Below are positions 59,390 through 64,000 of a DNA stretch of 64,000 nucleotides, one piece after another. Within the stretch, counting starts at the first letter, position 1. Each line of letters starts with the position of its first letter. The translations under genes were made by a program, and so were the position numbers. Origin of the DNA: Cupriavidus necator (GTDB lineage Bacteria > Pseudomonadota > Gammaproteobacteria > Burkholderiales > Burkholderiaceae); assembly GCA_022041995.1 (NCBI GenBank), contig CP074390.1, positions 930,001 to 994,000 of the forward strand. The letters are read 5' to 3'. Below the pieces are notes generated by a model, which saw only the letters and a list, made by a program, of their open reading frames with translations, had not been told where the DNA came from and did no database searches.

Positions 59390-60564
59390 TCCGCGGCCTG
59401 GCCGCGGCCTTGTGCGCCACCCTTGGCGCCGCGCTGGTGGCCGGTTGTGCCAGCGCCGTGCGCGGCACCGGCGACCTGGGCGTGGTGGTTGAGCGCGCCG
59501 CCGGGCGGCTGCAGATTGTCGAGACCACCGGCATGACCCGGCTGGCAACGGTGGATGGGCTCGGCGACTTGTCCCACGCCAGCGTGGTGTTCTCGCGCGA
59601 CGCACGCTACGCCTATGTCTTCGGCCGCGACGGCGGCCTGACGCGCGTGGACCTGCTCAGCGCCCGCATCACCCACCGCGTGCTGCAGGCGGGTAACAGC
59701 ATCGGCGGCGCGATCTCGCAGGATGGGCGCGTGGTGGCGGCGCAGAACTACGCGCCCGGCGGCATCCGCTTGTTCGATGCCCGGACGCTTGAGCCGCTGG
59801 CGCAGCTGCCGGCCATCGGCAATGACGGCCGCCGCGCCAAGGTGGTGGGCCTGGCCGACCTGCCCGGCCGCCGCTTTGCCGCCAGCCTGTTCGAATCCGG
59901 CGAGATCTGGATCATCGACGCCAGCGATCCGCGCCAGCCGCAGCTGACACGCCTGCCCGCCGGCCGCGAGCCGTACGACGGACTGGTCACGCCCGATGGC
60001 CGCTGGTACCTGGCCGGCCTGTTCGGCGAGGACGGCCTGGCGCTGGTCGACCTGTGGCAGGTGCCGCCGCAGTCGCGCCGCGTGCTCCCCGGCTATGGCC
60101 GCGGCAGCGCGCCGCTGCCGGTCTACAAGATGCCGCACCTGCGCGGCTGGGCCATGGCCCAGGGCATGGCCTGGCTGCCGGCGATCGGCCGTCATGAGGT
60201 GCTGGTGGCCGACCCCGCCAACGGCTGGCAGCAGGCCGCGCACGTGCCGCTGGCCGGCCAGCCGGTCTTTGTGATGGCACGTCCCGACGGGCGCCAGGTC
60301 TGGGTCAACTTCGCCTTCCCCCACAACGACACGGTGCAGGTGATCGATACCGCCACGCGCCAGGTGGTGCGCACGCTGCATCCCTGCCGCGGCGTGCTGC
60401 ATATGGAATTCACGCCCAAGGGCGAGGCGCTGTGGCTGTCCTGCCGCGACGACAACCGCGTCGAGGTCTACGACACGGCCAGCCTGGCGCGCATTGCCAC
60501 GCTGCCCGCCGACAACCCCAGCGGCATCTTCTTCACCGTGCGCGCGCAACGGTTCGGCATGTAA
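59329..60564 (+). CDS. nirF: heme d1 biosynthesis protein NirF
   Basis: 411 residues. A propeller protein related to the d1 domain of NirS but without the c domain. It carries a lipobox (LGAALVAGC, C40), so it should be a periplasm-facing lipoprotein as known for several NirF. VVFSRDARYAYVFGRDGGLT RVDL, GGAISQDGRVVAAQNYAPGG and YDGLVTPDGRWYLAGLFGED are family blocks. It converts dihydro-heme d1 to the final form or its precursor. The ATG at 59329 overlaps nirC by 61 bases, which is long; a later alternative start is possible. Confidence 0.88.
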   Translation: MADRSTAGRQAPGRPGARQLIRGLAAALCATLGAALVAGCASAVRGTGDLGVVVERAAGRLQIVETTGMTRLATVDGLGDLSHASVVFSRDARYAYVFGRDGGLTRVDLLSARITHRVLQAGNSIGGAISQDGRVVAAQNYAPGGIRLFDARTLEPLAQLPAIGNDGRRAKVVGLADLPGRRFAASLFESGEIWIIDASDPRQPQLTRLPAGREPYDGLVTPDGRWYLAGLFGEDGLALVDLWQVPPQSRRVLPGYGRGSAPLPVYKMPHLRGWAMAQGMAWLPAIGRHEVLVADPANGWQQAAHVPLAGQPVFVMARPDGRQVWVNFAFPHNDTVQVIDTATRQVVRTLHPCRGVLHMEFTPKGEALWLSCRDDNRVEVYDTASLARIATLPADNPSGIFFTVRAQRFGM

Positions 60565-60571
60565 GGGCACC

Positions 60572-61558
60572 ATGTACGATGAACTGAACCTCTACGACAC
60601 CCTGCAGCGCGATTTCCCGCTGCAGCCGCGGCCCTACCAGGCCCTGGCCGGCAATCTCGGCCTGTCTGAGCACACGCTGCTGAGCCTGCTGGCGCGCGAC
60701 CTGGGCAGCGGGCGCATCAGCCGCGTCGGCGCGGTGTTCGCGCCCAACGTGATCGGCGTCAGCACGCTGGCCGCGCTGTCCGTGCCGCCGGCCCAGCTGG
60801 ACCGCGTGGCAGCGCGCGTCAGCGCCTGCGCGGCGGTCAGCCACAACTATGCACGCAGCGGCCACCCGTACAACCTGTGGTTCGTCGCGGGCGCGCGCGA
60901 GCGCCGCATGCTCGACGGCACGCTGGCGTCGATCGGGGACATGACCGGCCTGGCGCCGCTGGACCTGCCCATGGCCCGCGAGTATCACATCGACCTCGGC
61001 TTCCCGCTCGCGCGCCCGGGCAGGGCACGCGCCCGCCGCGCCAGCGCGGCCGCTCCCGCCGTGCCTGTCACCCTGGACGATGACGACTGGCGCCTGGTGG
61101 CAGCACTGGAAACCGGCCTGCCGCTGACGCCGCGCCCGTTCCACGCACTGGCAGCGCAAGCGCGGATGCCGATGCCGCAGGTCCTGGAGCGGCTGGCGCG
61201 CTGGTCCGCGCAAGGCGTGATCCGGCGCCTGGGCGTGGTGCTGCAGCATGGACGCTTCGGCTTCCGCCACAACGCCATGTGCGTGTGGGACGTGCCTGAC
61301 GCGCACGTGGACGTCATCGGCATGCGGCTGGCCCGGCACGCGCGCGTGACCCTGTGCTACCGCCGCGTGCGCCGGCTGCCCGACTGGCCCTACAACCTGT
61401 TTGCGATGGTCCATGCGCGCAATGCGCAGGACCTTCAGCCCGCGCTGGCACGTGTCCAAGCCACCGCCGGGCTGGAACATGCGCCCGGGACCGTGCTGGT
61501 CGGCACGCGCTGCTACAAGCAGCGCGGCACGCGCTACGCCATGCAGGTGTCGGCATGA
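60572..61558 (+). CDS. nirDL: siroheme decarboxylase, fused NirD-NirL
   Basis: 328 residues in two similar AsnC/Lrp-like halves. Half one: LYDTLQRDFPLQPRPYQALA, GRISRVGAVFAPNVIGVSTL and the SHNYARSGHPYNLWFV active-site region. Half two: LVAALETGLPLTPRPFHALA, GVIRRLGVVLQHGRFGFRHN and RVRRLPDWPYNLFAMVHAR. A basic linker (RARARRASAAAP) joins them. In Pseudomonas these are separate nirD and nirL; here they are fused. With NirG and NirH it decarboxylates siroheme to didecarboxysiroheme. Starts 7 bases after nirF. Confidence 0.85.
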   Translation: MYDELNLYDTLQRDFPLQPRPYQALAGNLGLSEHTLLSLLARDLGSGRISRVGAVFAPNVIGVSTLAALSVPPAQLDRVAARVSACAAVSHNYARSGHPYNLWFVAGARERRMLDGTLASIGDMTGLAPLDLPMAREYHIDLGFPLARPGRARARRASAAAPAVPVTLDDDDWRLVAALETGLPLTPRPFHALAAQARMPMPQVLERLARWSAQGVIRRLGVVLQHGRFGFRHNAMCVWDVPDAHVDVIGMRLARHARVTLCYRRVRRLPDWPYNLFAMVHARNAQDLQPALARVQATAGLEHAPGTVLVGTRCYKQRGTRYAMQVSA

Positions 61559-62028
61559 CCAGTGCAATCGCGGCACTCGACCCACTCGGCCCGCTCGACC
61601 GCCGCATCATCAACGCGCTGCAGCGCGGCCTGCCACTGGTGCCGCATCCGTATGCCGAAGCCGCGTCGGCGCTTGGCATCACCGAGGCTGAACTGCTGGA
61701 GCGGCTGCACGCGCTGCTTGCCGCAGGCGTGCTGACGCGCTTCGGCCCGCTGTACCAGATCGAGCGCGCGGGCGGAAGCTTCGTGCTGTGCGCCTGCCAT
61801 GCGCCCGCCGAACGGATGGAAGCCGTGATCGCCGCCATCAACACGCACCCCGAGGTCGCCCACCACTATGCGCGCACCCATCACCTGAACCTGTGGTTCG
61901 TGCTGGCGGTGGCGAGGCCGGAGGATGTCGCGCCGGTGCTCGCGCGCATTGCCGCGGCGGCGGGCGTCGAGATCCTGCCGTTCCCGAAGGAACGGGAGTT
62001 CTTCGTCAACCTCTACCTGTCCGCCTGA
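61555..62028 (+). CDS. nirG: siroheme decarboxylase subunit NirG
   Basis: 157 residues, single AsnC-like half: LDRRIINALQRGLPLVPHPY AEAASALGI, LTRFGPLYQIERAGGSFVLC ACHAP and HHYARTHHLNLWFVLAVARPE. The FGPLYQ and HLNLWFVLA wording distinguishes NirG from NirH. ATGA overlap with nirDL shows coupled translation. Confidence 0.82.
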   Translation: MTSAIAALDPLGPLDRRIINALQRGLPLVPHPYAEAASALGITEAELLERLHALLAAGVLTRFGPLYQIERAGGSFVLCACHAPAERMEAVIAAINTHPEVAHHYARTHHLNLWFVLAVARPEDVAPVLARIAAAAGVEILPFPKEREFFVNLYLSA

Positions 62029-62528
62029 TGTCCGGGCCTGTCGATGCCGTCGACCTGGCGCTGATCCGCGCCACGCAAGCCGGCCTGCCGCTGGTGCCGG
62101 CGCCCTACGCGGCAGTGGCCGGCGCACTCGGCCTGACTGAGCACGAAGTGATCACGCGGCTGGCCGCGATGCAGGCGCACGGCGTGCTGCGCCGTATCGG
62201 CGCCGTGCCCAACCACTACCGGCTGGGCTGGCGCGCCAACGGCATGACCGTGTGGGACGTGGACGATGCGTGCATTGACACGCTGGGCGAACGCATCGGC
62301 GCCCTGCCCTTCGTCAGCCATTGCTATCGCCGTCCGCGCCACTTGCCGCATTGGCCCTACAACCTGTTCGCGATGGTCCATGCGCGCTCCCGTGAAGACG
62401 CCGCGCCGCAGGTCGCCGTGATTGCGGCACTGCTTGGCGACGCCTGCCGCGCGCACGACGTGCTGTGGTCCACCCGTATCCTCAAGAAAACCGGGCTGCG
62501 CCTGCCGCCGCCCGGCCCAGACCAATAG
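62028..62528 (+). CDS. nirH: siroheme decarboxylase subunit NirH
   Basis: 166 residues: DLALIRATQAGLPLVPAPYA, VLRRIGAVPNHYRLGWRANG MTVWDVDD and HCYRRPRHLPHWPYNLFAMV HARS. The RRIGAVPNHYRLGxxANGM block is the NirH/NirL type with the catalytic His. Its ATG overlaps the last base of the nirG stop (TGATG). Confidence 0.82.
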   Translation: MSGPVDAVDLALIRATQAGLPLVPAPYAAVAGALGLTEHEVITRLAAMQAHGVLRRIGAVPNHYRLGWRANGMTVWDVDDACIDTLGERIGALPFVSHCYRRPRHLPHWPYNLFAMVHARSREDAAPQVAVIAALLGDACRAHDVLWSTRILKKTGLRLPPPGPDQ

Positions 62529-62540
62529 GAAACCCCGCCC

Positions 62541-63704
62541 ATGTTCCGCCTGTCCCGCTTCATGGAAGCCCTGCGCGATGCCGGCCCGGTGCCGCCGCCG
62601 CGCAAGCCCGCCGGCCCGGTGGTGATCTGGAACCTGATCCGCCGCTGCAACCTCAACTGCCGGCACTGCTATGCCACCTCCGCCGACACCGACTTCAAGG
62701 GCGAGCTGGACACCGCCGAGGCGCTGAACGTGCTCGAGCAGTTGCGCGATGCGCGCGTGCCCGCGCTGATCCTGTCCGGGGGCGAACCGCTGCTGCGGCC
62801 AGACCTGTACGAGATTGCCGCACGGGCGCGCGCGCTCGGCTTCCACCTGTCGCTGTCGTCCAACGGCACGCTGCTTGATGCGGGGCATGCGGCCCGGCTC
62901 GCGGCAGCGGGCTTCGACTACGTCGGTGTCAGCCTGGACGGCTTGCCGGCCACGCACGACCGGTTCCGGCGCAGCGACGGCGCCTTCGCGCAGGCGCTGG
63001 CGGGCCTGCGCGCCGCGCGCGCGGCCGGCCTGCGCGTGGGTGTGCGCATGACTCTGACAGAAGCCAACGCGGCGCAACTGCCCGACCTGGTGGCGCTGAC
63101 CGAGCGCGAAGGCATCGACAAGTTCTACCTGTCGCACTTCAACTATGCTGGCCGTGCGCGTAGCCATCGCACCGAAGACGCGCACCATGCGCGCACCCGC
63201 GCCGCGCTCGACTGGCTGTTCGACCACGTCTGGCAGCGCGCGCAGCAGGGCCATGCCGGCGACTTCGTCACCGGCAACAACGATGCGGACGGCGTGTACC
63301 TGCTGTACTGGATTGCCAGGCGCTTGCCGCATCGCCTGGCCGATATGCGCCAGCGGCTGGAACACTGGGGCGGCAACGCCACCGGGGTCGGCGTGGCCAA
63401 TATCGACAACCTGGGCAATGTCCATCCCGACACGATGTGGTGGCACGTGACCGTGAGCAATGTGCGCGATCGGCCGTTCGGCGAGATCTGGGCCAGCCGC
63501 GCCGATCCGCTGATGGCGGGCCTGGCCAGCACGCCACGTCCGTTGCAGGGGCGTTGCGCCGGCTGCGCCTGTCGCGCCATCTGCAACGGCAATACCCGTG
63601 TGCGCGCCTTTGCGCTGACAGGCAACGCCTGGGCGGAAGACCCGGGCTGCTACCTGAGCGATGCCGAGATCGCGCACGCGCCGGGCACGGAGGTCGCGGC
63701 ATGA
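62541..63704 (+). CDS. nirJ: radical SAM heme d1 biosynthesis protein NirJ
   Basis: 387 residues. Radical-SAM cluster C36, C40, C43 in RRCNLNCRHCYA, then ILSGGEPLLRPDLYEIA (GGE motif) and VGVSLDGLPATHDRFRR. A C-terminal SPASM-like region has further Cys: GRCAGCACRAICNGN and EDPGCYLS. NirJ replaces two propionate side chains by oxo groups on the d1 precursor. AGGAAA lies 9 bases before the ATG. The stop overlaps the next gene start. Confidence 0.93.
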   Translation: MFRLSRFMEALRDAGPVPPPRKPAGPVVIWNLIRRCNLNCRHCYATSADTDFKGELDTAEALNVLEQLRDARVPALILSGGEPLLRPDLYEIAARARALGFHLSLSSNGTLLDAGHAARLAAAGFDYVGVSLDGLPATHDRFRRSDGAFAQALAGLRAARAAGLRVGVRMTLTEANAAQLPDLVALTEREGIDKFYLSHFNYAGRARSHRTEDAHHARTRAALDWLFDHVWQRAQQGHAGDFVTGNNDADGVYLLYWIARRLPHRLADMRQRLEHWGGNATGVGVANIDNLGNVHPDTMWWHVTVSNVRDRPFGEIWASRADPLMAGLASTPRPLQGRCAGCACRAICNGNTRVRAFALTGNAWAEDPGCYLSDAEIAHAPGTEVAA

Positions 63705-64000
63705 AGACCGTGCTCGGATGGCTGGCCGCCCTGGCCTTTGCCTGCGCCACGCAAGCCGCAATGGCCGCCGACCCCGCAGCGGTCTACGGCCAGCACTGCG
63801 CCGCCTGCCATGGCGCCGACCGCCTCGGCGCCATGGGCCCCGCGCTGCTGCCGGAAAGCCTGGAGCGCCTGCGCGCGAGCGAACTTGACCAGGTGCTGCA
63901 CGATGGCCGCGCCGCCACCCAGATGCCGGCGTTCGCCGGCACGCTGGCCGAACCCGACTTGCAGGCGCTGGCGCGCTGGCTGCGCACGGCGCCCACAGCC
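63701..64000 (+). CDS. nirN: NirN-like c-heme protein, N-terminal part (runs off window)
   Basis: 100 residues visible. Signal peptide (TVLGWLAALAFACATQAAMA), then a class I cytochrome c domain with CAACH in YGQHCAACHGADRLGAMGPA LLP and GRAATQMPAFAGTL as Met-ligand loop. The ATG overlaps the nirJ stop (ATGA), so it belongs to the nir operon. Position after nirJ and the c-domain style suggest NirN, the cd1-like protein that oxidises dihydro-heme d1. The d1 domain would be beyond base 64000, so a lone cytochrome cannot be excluded. Confidence 0.7.
   Translation, partial: MKTVLGWLAALAFACATQAAMAADPAAVYGQHCAACHGADRLGAMGPALLPESLERLRASELDQVLHDGRAATQMPAFAGTLAEPDLQALARWLRTAPTA

Noticed and set aside
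1..64000. CRISPR arrays, tRNA or rRNA genes, insertion sequences
   Set aside because: No regularly spaced repeats, cloverleaf-like sequence, transposase or terminal repeats were recognised by eye; a tRNAscan or IS search could still add something small.

Overview
The window is GC-rich, densely coded DNA that reads like a beta-proteobacterium of the Cupriavidus/Ralstonia type. The pointers are a Bug-type (TctC) receptor, an H-NS-like protein of the short Burkholderiales kind, an unlinked narK1-narK2-narGHJI block, and a cd1-type nir cluster. The mix of catabolic, sulfonate and denitrification genes would suit a secondary chromosome or chromid. The genus and replicon are inferences from protein resemblance, not from a search. 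No rRNA, tRNA, CRISPR array or insertion sequence was recognised.

Layout. 1-7.1 kb: the 5' part of an Hsp70-like gene, an NfsB nitroreductase, an IclR-linked CoA-transferase/citryl-CoA-lyase pair, a diguanylate cyclase and two small regulator-like or unknown genes. 7.1-21.4 kb: a bidirectional organosulfur locus. Leftward it has a SoxC/SorA molybdoenzyme with its cytochrome c, a TauD-like dioxygenase, a complete SsuABC-type importer and a methyltransferase. Rightward it has a second importer with two permeases, a second TauD-like dioxygenase (frameshifted), an NtaA/DszA-family flavin monooxygenase and an O-acetylhomoserine sulfhydrylase. Together these would import sulfonates, release sulfite, oxidise it or assimilate the sulfur. 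21.5-23.8 kb: a YbhN-like membrane protein with two small partners and a broken metQ-like gene. 24-27.3 kb: E1alpha, E1beta and E2 of a 2-oxoacid dehydrogenase. 27.4-34.4 kb: RHH protein, SulP permease, universal stress protein, 1-Cys peroxiredoxin, CheV, and a BNR-repeat protein paired with a MoaD-like protein. 34.8-39.8 kb: AzgA-type purine permease, VOC protein, H-NS-like protein, lipoprotein, AraC regulator and a LysR remnant. 39.9-53 kb: nnrS, narK1, narK2, narGHJI, a parvulin isomerase, a beta-carbonic anhydrase and mobB. 53-57.2 kb: LysR regulator, TctC receptor (frameshifted) and a LeuCD-type hydro-lyase. 57.3-64 kb: nirS-C-F-DL-G-H-J-N, running off the end.

Nar reduces nitrate on the cytoplasmic side. 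NarK1/NarK2 move nitrate and nitrite, MobB supplies the molybdenum cofactor, and NirS reduces nitrite to NO in the periplasm. NirF/DL/G/H/J/N build or insert heme d1, and NnrS is linked to NO. A near-perfect FNR/DNR box lies upstream of nirS, 41.5 bases before the transcription start predicted from a -10-like hexamer.

Two patterns cut across the regions. Six genes would be repaired by adding one base in or next to a G/C-rich run, which points to sequence errors rather than six separate pseudogenes. In addition, one intergenic element (a DnaA-box-like dyad followed by a GCAAC/GTTGC hairpin) occurs twice, at 30.8 and 38.2 kb.
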